In this document: in pieces, positions 54,982 through 64,000 of the stretch | Layout of the letters: every line of letters starts with the position of its first letter | How positions within the stretch are numbered: the stretch's first letter is position 1 | Source of the DNA: Cryptomeria japonica | Taxonomy: Eukaryota > Streptophyta > Pinopsida > Cupressales > Cupressaceae | Reading direction: 5' to 3' | DNA: 64,000 bases | Assembly: GCF_030272615.1 (NCBI RefSeq) | Contig: NC_081406.1 | Span: 260,141,386-260,205,385, forward strand | Program-made: the position numbers and the translations under genes | The notes under the pieces: generated by a model | Told to the model about the DNA's origin: nothing | Database searches by the model: none | Seen by the model: the letters and a program-made list of their open reading frames with translations, nothing else

Positions 54982-57307
54982 AACATAATAGCATAAAGCC
55001 AAAGTAGGATAATTTTTTACTTATAATGCATGAAAAGCCACGTATAGTTGTGTAGAATTGAGAGGAACGTTCTTCCAATAAATGTCACTATAGAAGAAAC
55101 AACTATAAAAATAGTGGCAAAGAAAAATCCCTATTTTTTCACAAAAGAAAAACATATTGAATTGTTGGTTAAAACTGACAGTGATAACTAATTAAAAATA
55201 AAAATTTAGCAACTATCAACCCATAACATGCTTAAAATATTATATAAAACATATAGTGAGTAATACAGTATAATCTATATTTAAGATATAATATAATATA
55301 CTTTATAAAATATAATATTACATTATATCATATCATGTCATATCATATCATATCATATCATATCATATCATATTATCTTAGTATATAACAATATAAAAAA
55401 TAATGTAATATATTTATATATACAATATAATAAACTCTTAATATATAATATATATTCAAAACATATTCTAATAAATACAAGGCACCTATAAGAAATTTAA
55501 AAACATATGTACATAATAAAAATCTAGTGAAATGTGTATTATATTATTTATTATATTAAATTTATAATATGCTATTACAGTATATTAAAAATTATTATAT
55601 AAATTTATGTAGTATATATCCAATGATAGTATCTAACAAAAAATATCCTTTCAATGATATGTAATATCTTATTTATTCTTTTGCATATTGAGGCAACAAT
55701 TTAGATCACACATCAATGTACAATGTGGATGGGAACATAAAATCTCCTAAAATGGCAACAAAAATATCCAATGCTTTCACTATACCAAACCATTACAAAC
55801 TCTAATATTGCACAATGGACTAAGAGAAGAAGACATGATAGTGCATAACCTTGGTGAAATAGTATTAATTCCTTTACTTGATGGTTTAACACATCATGCC
55901 TTGATAAAAACACTCAAATGAAGCCTCAATAGTTTAGTTCCTAACCCATTATGAACCCTTGATAGTTCATACTTTATCTAGAAGCCTCTAAATTTCATCA
56001 TTTTTTTGTTTCTTGACACATTAAAAACTCGTGATAGTTCCTATTCTACCCAAAGGACCCAACATTACATCCATTGTTTAGTTCTTGACCCGTTAGGAAC
56101 TCCCAATTCATCTTGTTCTACCTCAAAACTAGACAATGATTCATAATCTACCCCTAAGTCTCGATTATTCCAATCGATTATAAACCCTTGACATCACTTT
56201 CTATTCATGTTCTATATCCTTTATTGAAACTTTCATCCTCACGAACAACTAAAGCAAAAATGAGAAGTACACTTAGAGGTTCCCTTGGTACTAGGAACCC
56301 CTAAAAGTCTTGATACCACTTTATGTTTTCATTTATTAGTCCTTGATCACCTCAAAACCTTTGAAACTTATGTTCATCACCATTGAAAGACTTGGATCAA
56401 GGTATATATATCCTTGAAAATATAACAAATAGGGAATTTTTGATAGATTTTGTTTTTTTAGTCCCATGGAAAACTTGTGTGCAAATGTGACAACACAGAC
56501 ATGATGCATGAAGTTTTGGCATCCCTAGAAGAAATTTAGCCTTAATGTGAAACATAATGATTGTAGTCTATTACATAATGATTTTTTTGTTAAAGGCCTT
56601 TGAAAATTCTGAGAAAATACAAATGGTGAGTTGATGCACTCAAGGATGGAGGGTCTATAATGGATTGTTCATCCTTGTGGCCTTAATGATTTGCAATGCC
56701 ATTTTAAAATGAAACAAAAAGGACACGCAAAAGGAATTCACACAATAGAGCCACAATACACAAGAATTATCCTGGTAAAACTCTCAAAGGGAAAAACACA
56801 TCCTCACAATTCATCTTCTTATATTACATCATAAAAAATCATTACATCTACCACTAGGGCTTCATACATGCTAGGTTGTAGCCTTGGTTATAGTAATCAC
56901 AAGTGGTCATAAAACACTATGTTACCTCTACTTATAATTCCTTGTCCTTTGCTTTCAATTGCTCTGACTATCTCTTCTCTCTTCTCTAGCACCCTACTCC
57001 TCTTTCCTTGCTTCCAAATCTCTTTCTCATACTTTTCCTAAGACATACTTCTATACCATTCACAATTCCTTAATACAATTTGAGTTGGCCAAAGGTCGAC
57101 CCTAAAATTTAGGTCCCATGTAAGGTGTAGTCAACTAGCTTCTACTTAATTTGCAATAACACATTAATTGAATAATGTCATGCACTTCATATCACAACCT
57201 CTATTGGTACCATACTACCCTTCCTCGACTCCTCTTGATGCTACATGTTTCCCTTTTTTGGTGCATCATTCCAGATTAATACCCATTTGACCAATTCTCA
57301 TTGTAAC
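54982..57307. other. AT-rich intergenic region with a possible copia LTR fragment
   Basis: 55000-55700 is very AT-rich. 56000-56640 has no ORF. On the minus strand 56740-56830 reads like the CCCTTTGAGAGTTTTACCAGG...CTTGTGTATTGTGG stretch that copia LTRs often carry, so a solo or truncated LTR around 56.7-57.3 kb is possible. No boundaries found. Confidence 0.35.
55325..55373. repeat. (TATCA)n pentanucleotide microsatellite
   Basis: About nine copies of TATCA, one with a G substitution, in an AT-rich stretch. Confidence 0.9.
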
Positions 57308-58755
57308 TGTAGACATATAAAAATGACCATATTCCTAAATGAATATTTTATGTTCATTTCTCTATTTAATTAAATCCAATTTAATTAAATCACCCACATT
57401 CCTCTATTTAAATTAAGTAAATTACTCAATTTATTTAAATTAAATTCACTAGGCCTCTTTTGACATTTAATGAATAAATCATTTTATTCAATTAAATCCC
57501 TTCTATCCACTTTTAATTAAATTCAAATTTAATTAAATAGTTTATCCTAAATTGAATAAATCTAATTTATTTGATTTCCCCAAATTACAACCAAATTGAA
57601 TTAAATTCATTTTATTCAATTAAATCCTATTATCCCTCCATCCACTTGCAAAATCCTACACCTCCCACTTGCTTCCTAAACCCTATTCCTAACCCCTTCT
57701 AGACTCTTCTAATCACTTCTAAATTAACCTAACCCATTTCCTAATCTTTGTCACATCCCTAAGCAAGGGGAAGTCACTTCTCAAACCCTCAAAGTCTTTG
57801 AAAACCATTAAAGGCTTCAACAACTTAACTTTGAAAGTCTCCCAAACCATTAATGGTTAACTCAACCCTCTAGCATGATTAAAGAATTTCCCTAAACTCA
57901 ACCTCCATGTAACCCAAGGGTCTCATCAAGCATTTATTGCTTTGACCGTAGTTATCTCTTTAACCTTTGCACAAGAGTTTATCCTTTGGGTAAAAGCTTT
58001 ATCCAATGGCTAACCCTAACCTAACCTTAACCCTTAACCCCTAGGGTAACCATGAGGTCTTCTCAAGCATTTAATGCTTCTTACATCTCCTCTCAACCAA
58101 CCCTATGTTGCCAATTGTCACCATTTCATTGGTCCCAATTGCAAACATGGATTCCTAACTTTCAAACTCAACCCTTGATTAAATCTTTCAATCCTGGCCA
58201 TCCATTGCCCTATTTTTGCTATAAATAGAGCTCTCATTCCTCCATTTTCATCATCCAAGTCTTTAGCATCACACTTATACTCAAATCTATGCAAGCTTAA
58301 ATATCTCATTTTATGTTCATCATTTAGCTTCTCTTTTAAATAGGAATTAATCTAAATATGCATGTTTAGAGTATTTTCCTTATCATTTAGCTTAATCATA
58401 GACTAATATAGCATGCTAGGATAGTCTTGTTACTAATCTTGTCATCTTATAAAATAGTTTATTGCATTTATAAGATCATGTATAACTTAGGATGCATTTT
58501 ATCTTAAAATCAACCAAAGCATCCCTCGTTCTTGCATTTGTCATCCCTAAACCACTTTGCTTAGTGATCTGAGAGTAGAGAAATTGGTTTGAGGGACCTT
58601 GTGAGATAGAGAACCATGGAACCAACCTTGGGAAGTTGAGCCATACTTCATGACTCCATATCTTGCACCAAGAAGTCCTGTGGGTGTGTGAGCAATGCTC
58701 CTTAGGCTTCATTTTTCACATTTTAAGTTCTATCAACCCGCTTTTCCCGCATACA
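57308..58755 (+). repeat. 5' LTR of the second Tat element
   Basis: 1448 bp from TGTAGACATATAAAA to CATACA. Shares AATTAAAT-rich sequence, the CAAGCATTTAATGCTT word and TATAAATAGAGCTC with the LTR at 13112. The start is set by analogy with that LTR and the end by the primer-binding site four bases on. Confidence 0.75.
58220..58227 (+). promoter_or_regulatory. TATA box of the second Tat element LTR
   Basis: TATAAATA followed by GAGCTCTCATTCCTCC, as at 14049. Confidence 0.7.
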
Positions 58756-58759
58756 TTTA

Positions 58760-58774
58760 TGGTGCCCACCGTGG
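58760..58774 (+). promoter_or_regulatory. primer-binding site of the second Tat element
   Basis: TGGTGCCCACCGTGG, four bases after the LTR CA end. TGGYGCCCACCGTGG is a primer-site form I associate with plant Tat-type elements; the tRNA was not verified. Confidence 0.6.
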
Positions 58775-58844
58775 TGTCCGACCTCATATATCAAATTGGT
58801 TTTTGAATTTAACCACTTTGCAGGTCCGCGGGAAACAAGAATTA

Positions 58845-59120
58845 GCGTGTGCGAAACATTTCCTAGCGCATCTGGTTAACAGTCTAGCGCATCTCACTTT
58901 CTGTTCAGCGCGTGGGGTTCATCATCTAGCACGTGACATCCTTAGCTTAGCACATCGTCCTTACTAACATTTTCCTGTAGGTCTCAGCATGGGAGGAAAA
59001 CAGAGTAGCGCATCCAGAAAATAGAGTAGCGCATCAGAAATACAAAACAACGCATTAGAGAAACAGAGTAGCGCACCACAATCATCTTGTAGTGTGTACA
59101 GTCTGTTCTGTAGCGCATCA
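58845..59120. repeat. TAGCGCAT word cluster 1
   Basis: About twelve words of TAGCGCATC, CAGCGCGTG, TAGCACGTG or decayed forms, 15-30 bp apart, with unrelated spacers. Confidence 0.75.
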
Positions 59121-60629
59121 CAGACAGAAAACAAAGAGCTAATTTGTAACAAAAATTAAAATTTAGACTTGTAGAAGTCCACGAAATTCACCTTTTTGCT
59201 AACTAATTGATTGGTTTTATGTAGGTTACTAACATTTGATTGTAGGTTTTAAATCTATTTAGGCTAGAATTAAAGTAGTTTAAATTTTTACTAACTTTTC
59301 TAAGTTAGGCAAAATTCGAATTTCTTTTTTTTCCTGTTTAAATAAAACTGATCTCACTTTTATTTTGGGCAAGTAAAACGAACAACAATCAAAAAATTTC
59401 TTGCTTTTCTAGGAGAAAATTTCTCAATTTGGGCTCTAAAAAGAACAATACAAATTTTTATTTTTGCAAAGGGCTTAAAAAGAATTTCACCATCCTTTGG
59501 TGCATAAAAAGATCCATCTTTAAATTTGGGCAAAGTAAAGAATCATACCAAGTCACAAAAGTTAGTTACAATCAAAGAGGGAAGTTATTCCCCTTTTGCC
59601 GATTTTCTTTTGTTGACCAAATTGAAGTTTTGCTTTGTTGACCAGGTTCTTTTCCTAGGTTAGATAATCACCGATTTGAGGAAATAAAATAAACACCATG
59701 TTTTTGTGGAGCAACATCTCCATATAGATCTTAGAAAATCACTGAGTTGACAGGATAAAAAGAACAACTTGATTGCCTTGTCTCAAAAGTAGAAGGTATA
59801 TGCTCTCCCCTTAACTGGATGATCAAAAAAACTAGACTACTCTTATGCTTTTAGTATTTCAAGTAAATAAAACCCTTTAGCAGGCCGACCTTCCCGTGGG
59901 TTGAAATCAACTCTTAAAGCCATTTATGGCCGGTGTGAAGGGAATGACCTAAGTGGGAAATGACTTTGACACCAAGTGTTCCAACCCACTATAATCAAAA
60001 GTGGAAAGTGACGAAAGTCCTTTTCAATGGTTGCATGCAACGATTAGCCTTCCCCCAGTATCCTCAAGATATGTAAAGCTTTTGTTCTAAAGGTTGGGAA
60101 GCCTCCAGAGGGAGTTTATCACTGATGACCGAACAGTAAGCCTAATTACGAACCTTAGAAATAGAAACCTTGAGCTGAGTCAGTAACCAAACATTTGTAA
60201 TATCATAGTGCAAGGGTGGGGAAGAATCCACCCCCAAGATCGCTCACCATATATCTCCCAAGATAACTACTCAATTGTGAAGCAATTCACTTTGAGTTAA
60301 TTTCTAGCAAAAGGCAAAAAAATGGGCACCCTCTAGGGGTGACACAGTTGTTTGAGCTGACGAAGTATCGAGACTAGTGGGCTATGGTATTACTTATGAT
60401 CCTTGAATAAAGAGTCTTTTTGGAAGTGTATTCATTGTAACCAAACCTGTTAAAACATTGGAGATTTCAACACATCCTCGCAGAATATACACTTACAATT
60501 TAGATTAGGCAAAAATGGTTATGTATTTTGTGCTGTGTTTGCATTTGTTACTTCAGAAAATCATCCATCAAACATTGAAAACCTAAGGCACAACACCAAA
60601 ATCACATAAAACAGTCAAAACAGGGCAGT

Positions 60630-61010
60630 CTAGCGCATAAGAGCAACTTCTTAGCATGTGTCATACATCTTTTAGCACATCGAACCTTCACTTTAGCGCA
60701 TCCAGTTTTAATAGTAGTGCTTTACCAAAATTTAGAAACAGCGTTAAAAAGTTAGCGCGAAAAACAATCTAGCATGTCAAAGCATCAGCTTAGCGCATAG
60801 GAGTCAATCTCTAGCGCATCAGGTTTATCAGTTAGCGCGTGGAAGGCCCATACTAGCGCATGATCTTTTAAGAAAAAACAGAAAACAATTTTAACAGTCT
60901 CAACCAATTAGCGCGTAACCGGGGGCAGCCTAGTGTGTGGGGTCTTTTCCCTAGAGCATCAAGAAATTTATGTAGTGCATTCGGTCTCTATTTTTGCGCA
61001 TGATCCAACC
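60630..61010. repeat. TAGCGCAT word cluster 2
   Basis: About sixteen words of the same kind (TAGCGCATC, TAGCGCGTG, TAGCGCGAA, TAGTGCATT), again with dissimilar spacers. Confidence 0.75.
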
Positions 61011-61854
61011 CAGAAAAACAGTGGGCAAAACAGTGGAAAATTTTGAAAATTTAGAAAGCATTTTTGAGAGCATCCTTTCATTAGCTTCATCTTCATCAAA
61101 CTAGAGTATAAAAAATAAAGTGTTAAAAACTATTTCTTGACCAAATTTCATGTCAAAACAAAAGTTTTCCAGAATCCAAAACTGATTGCATGATAAACAT
61201 ATCTATCCTATCAAAATCAAGAAACATCGTCGCAAGTGACGAATAGGTCCTTTATCATCTTACAGATTATATCTCAAAAACACTTGTTCAAAATCTCAGG
61301 TTGTCAAATCAAGTTTCCATATCGGGAGACTTTATCCATATCATTTGGCACACTTTGTCATGAGGGGGCATCTAAACCTTCACTTTGATAAAGTAAAACT
61401 TGAGTTTTCAAAACAAGATCAAATAAATCCAAAACAATTCAAAGGAAACCATTGAATCACTTATGCATGACTAATCCCTGTATTCTGATAAGAAAGAATA
61501 TTTATCATAACACCACGTTGAAGAAACAATAACCAAGTTTTTCCAAATTTGTCAAAAGAAATAAATTTTAATACATCAATCGTCAACTCTTCAAATCTCA
61601 TCGAACATTCCTTCATCACATCAAACTTTATATCTAGAACAAATCCAATGAATTTGACAAAGAGCCTTTGAAGACTAGGGCATATTGTCAAAAATCCGTA
61701 TTCAGTCAAATCATAAATCGTGGAGGAAAGATCAATCTGACATTCTTTCCCAATGAGTGCATCACTTACAACTCACCCCGATTTGAACCACCAACCCCGG
61801 AGCAACATATCGAAGAGGATTTTGTCCCCTTTGTCACAAAAAGTTTCTATTAAA

Positions 61855-63606
61855 ATGTCTGTTACCCACTTTCAACAAAACAAACAAAGCGAGGCACAAG
61901 CAGAATCTAGTATGAATTAGAGGTTATCAAATCCTTTTGAAGGTCCACATCTAGAGGATGCTAAAATTTCTGAAGAACTTCTTCAAGAATGCCAAGAAAG
62001 TTCTTCATTCCAAAAACTTGTGGAAATACTCATGGAAAATGACAAGGAAAAATACTTGCTCATGCTTACAAGCAAAGGGGTTAAACTCCCTGAAGACTTT
62101 GACACAAACATGTTTAGAACGAGATCTCAACATTGCGAATATCAAGAATGACAACGAGAAGGGGAAGCATGCGACCCTGAACAAGATATTCTTGAACAAA
62201 ACATACCGGAACAACATACACCAGGGCAAAACATCCCTGAGCAACACATCCCCGAGCAAAACATACTGTTCCATACACCATTTCAACCTAGGATTAATGC
62301 AAGGGAAGAACTCTTCCCTCAACAAAACAATGCACCTTTGGTTGCCCTTACTCAACAAATGCAAATGTTACAAAGATAAATGCAAGATATGCAACAAGGG
62401 ACAACAGTACGGTACTCATTAAACAAAATTTGTCCTTATCCCTTTGACAGAAGATTGCACATGATCCCTTTTCCTCCAAACTCTGATGTTCCTAAATTTG
62501 ACAAGTACGATGGGAAAAGAGATCCTTGTGATCAGGTTAGAGAATTCTGTACCATGAGCCTTGAATTCGCTCATGACGATACCTATCTGATGAGGTTATT
62601 CCCAAGAAGTTTGGGAGGACAAACAATGGAATGGTTATCCAAAATCACACCTCCTGTCAGATCATTTGATGAACTAGTCAACAAATTCATCACTCAATAT
62701 TCCTATAACATTCAACATGCTATAACCATGCTAGACGTCTGTAACACCAAACAGAAAAATAATGAAACGTTCATGGTATTCCTTCAACATTGGTGACGTA
62801 TGGTTTCACAATATCCTCAAGATAGTCCTGAAAAGGAGAAAATGAAAATTTTCATCAACAACTTGAATGGTGAGATGAGTTACAGGCTCAAACTCCAATG
62901 CATACTATCTTTCGCTAAACTAATTGAAAATGACATTCAAGTAGAAGAAGCATGTGTCAAGAAAGGAATGCTCAAATTCTTCAAAGAAGGAACAAGTTCA
63001 TCAAACTACAATAACCAAAATAACACCAACTTAGACAAATCTAGATCCTAGACTCGAAACAAAAACAATGGAAATGAAGGAGGCAATGAATCACATGATC
63101 CAAAATTTAAACAGCCAGTGCTTGCATTATCAAGAAATCCTCAAGCTACAAACAATCCTAAAGGTGCTAACCCAGACGCTAACACATATGCACCGAATAC
63201 CAATCAAGGTGAACCCAACACAAACAACACCAACGATACTCAAAACAAAACCACAAATCGAGGACCTAATAATAGTTCACAAGACGACACCAACAATTTC
63301 AAAAAACGTGTCTTCACACCACTGGGACAATCATTGGAGTTAGCATTCAGAGAACTCCTGGCAAACAAGATTGTCTCTTTGCCCGCAATTAGCAACTATG
63401 AACCACAAATCAAACCACCTTGGTGGAATGACTCACACTTTTGTGATTTTCATCTCAACAAAGGTCATCGAACAAACGATTGCATGAGATTGAAAAACAT
63501 TGTTCAAGACATGATTGATAGAGGTGATTTAATGGTGGATGGTCTCAAAACAAATGGTGACCATGGAGCCTTTAAAAAATCCTCTTCCAAACTACAACAA
63601 AGATGA
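61855..63606 (+). pseudogene. gag: gag of the second Tat element (broken by stops)
   Basis: Frame opens at ATG 61855 (MSVTHFQQNKQ) and keeps one frame to 63606. Stops lie near 61918, 62149, 62377, 62794 (LQHW-stop-RM, probably CGA to TGA) and 63048. A short repeat of PEQNI/PEQHI units is near 62190-62270. The core CPYPFDRR, LFPRSLGGQ, NKFITQYS, NTKQKNNE parallels the first element. After an Asn/Thr-rich linker the variant zinc knuckle FCDFHLNKGHRTNDC is near 63439-63485 (C-x2-H-x4-H-x4-C), followed by DMIDRGDLMV, where the first element has a stop in place of the Arg. Confidence 0.87.
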
Positions 63607-64000
63607 AGCTTCAACCTCAAACGATACACGTGGAGCTCATATCAATCACATCTACAATAACACCATCAATCACATATCAGCTGAAGACAATCATGTAAAC
63701 GTCATCACAATCCAAGACCAGCATAATCATGAATCTATCAATGTAACAACTAGAGCTCAGAAATATGTCTTGAAGGGCCACAAAACAACAACAAACACTA
63801 CACCAAAAATCCAATATGATTTAGTCAGCCAACTACGCAAAAATCCTGCTCATATATCTATACTAGAATTGTTGAAACTGCCGCCAAAACACAAAGACAT
63901 ATTAGAACAAGCGTTGTTGGAAACCAATGTACCTCAAGATTTGGAAGCTGACAAATTCCAAGCCATGGTCGCTCATATGAAAGGGCCTCATAATCTCACC
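63607..64000 (+). pseudogene. gag-protease linker of the second Tat element, truncated by window edge
   Basis: After a frame change near 63600 the sequence reads EASTSNDTRGAHINH and, near 63860-63980, ISILELLKLPPKHKDILEQA and DKFQAMVAHM. The same ILELL ... QFQAMV stretch precedes the protease in the first element at 1820-1945. The protease itself lies beyond the window. Confidence 0.65.

Larger units (their letters stand above)
58775..61854 (+). other. 3.1-kb leader of the second Tat element
   Basis: No intact gene. Two clusters of TAGCGCAT words (58845-59120, 60630-61010). Near 61620-61853 the frame is open (SNEFDKEPL, then KINLTFFPNECITYNS and EEDFVPFVTKSF), which may be the remains of an ORF ahead of gag, as some Tat elements have. 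A small ORF at 59429 is probably chance. Confidence 0.5.
57308..64000 (+). mobile_element. second Tat-lineage Ty3/gypsy element, 5' part, continues past the window
   Basis: LTR 57308-58755, primer-binding site 58760, a 3.1-kb leader, then gag to the right edge, cut just before the protease. Its LTR and gag are homologous to those of the element at 1-14.5 kb, so both belong to one family or sister families. Stops in gag mark it as non-functional. Confidence 0.85.

Noticed and set aside
57200-57230. Copia primer site TGGTACCATACT near 57213
   Set aside because: Does not match TGGTATCAGAGC and is not next to a definable LTR end.
61461-61709. Minus-strand 82-codon ORF in the leader of the second Tat element
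   Set aside because: The plus strand of the same stretch carries better coding-like sequence ahead of gag; the minus frame has no motif.

Overview
The window looks like nuclear DNA from a plant with a very large, repeat-rich genome. The FAD-monooxygenase gene is split by small GT-AG introns, several transposon lineages present are plant-typical (Tat-like Ty3/gypsy, copia, L1-like LINE), and a plant mobile domain (PMD) is encoded. Low gene density, old and decayed transposons and abundant microsatellites fit a gymnosperm, but the species is an inference I cannot prove. No bacterial genes, CRISPR arrays, rRNA or tRNA genes were seen.

Layout. 1 to about 14.5 kb: the 3' part of one very long, decayed Tat-lineage Ty3/gypsy element. 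It holds gag, protease, G-patch-like motif, reverse transcriptase, RNase H, a second RNase H and integrase on the + strand. A 2.6-kb non-coding spacer follows, then an ANTISENSE open frame of about 670 codons encoding a PMD protein, a block of AGCGCT/AGCACT motifs, a polypurine tract and the 3' LTR. 14.6-18.7 kb: a pyrimidine-strand tandem array with 405-bp and about 775-bp units. 19.2-22.3 kb: a decayed transposase-like gene. 22.5-26.6 kb: eleven copies of a 355-359-bp satellite. 27.0-27.4 kb: a 108-bp tandem repeat. 27.5-29.1 kb: the 3' exons of an unknown minus-strand gene. 29.1-32.0 kb: a small minus-strand LTR element with its own primer-binding site, no pol, and an acidic ORF.

36.8-38.9 kb holds the one gene that looks intact: a seven-exon FAD-dependent monooxygenase of 429 residues whose exon lengths sum to a whole number of codons. 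40.1-44.0 kb is a 5'-truncated LINE with 18-bp target-site duplications and an unusual extra ORF downstream of its RNase H. 50.1-55.0 kb is a complete copia-type LTR element with two 492-bp LTRs and the 5-bp duplication AACAT; it codes only for gag, protease and an unrecognised tail, so it is non-autonomous. From 57.3 kb to the right edge runs the 5' part of a second Tat-lineage element (LTR, primer-binding site, 3.1-kb leader with TAGCGCAT motifs, gag), related to the first by its LTR and gag.

The genes do not form an operon or pathway. The window is one host gene and fragments of others set in layers of transposons and satellites. The points most worth follow-up are the antisense PMD frame and its AGCGC-motif arrays, the LINE with a third ORF, the gag-protease-only copia element, the satellite that keeps an open frame, and the transposase-like relic.
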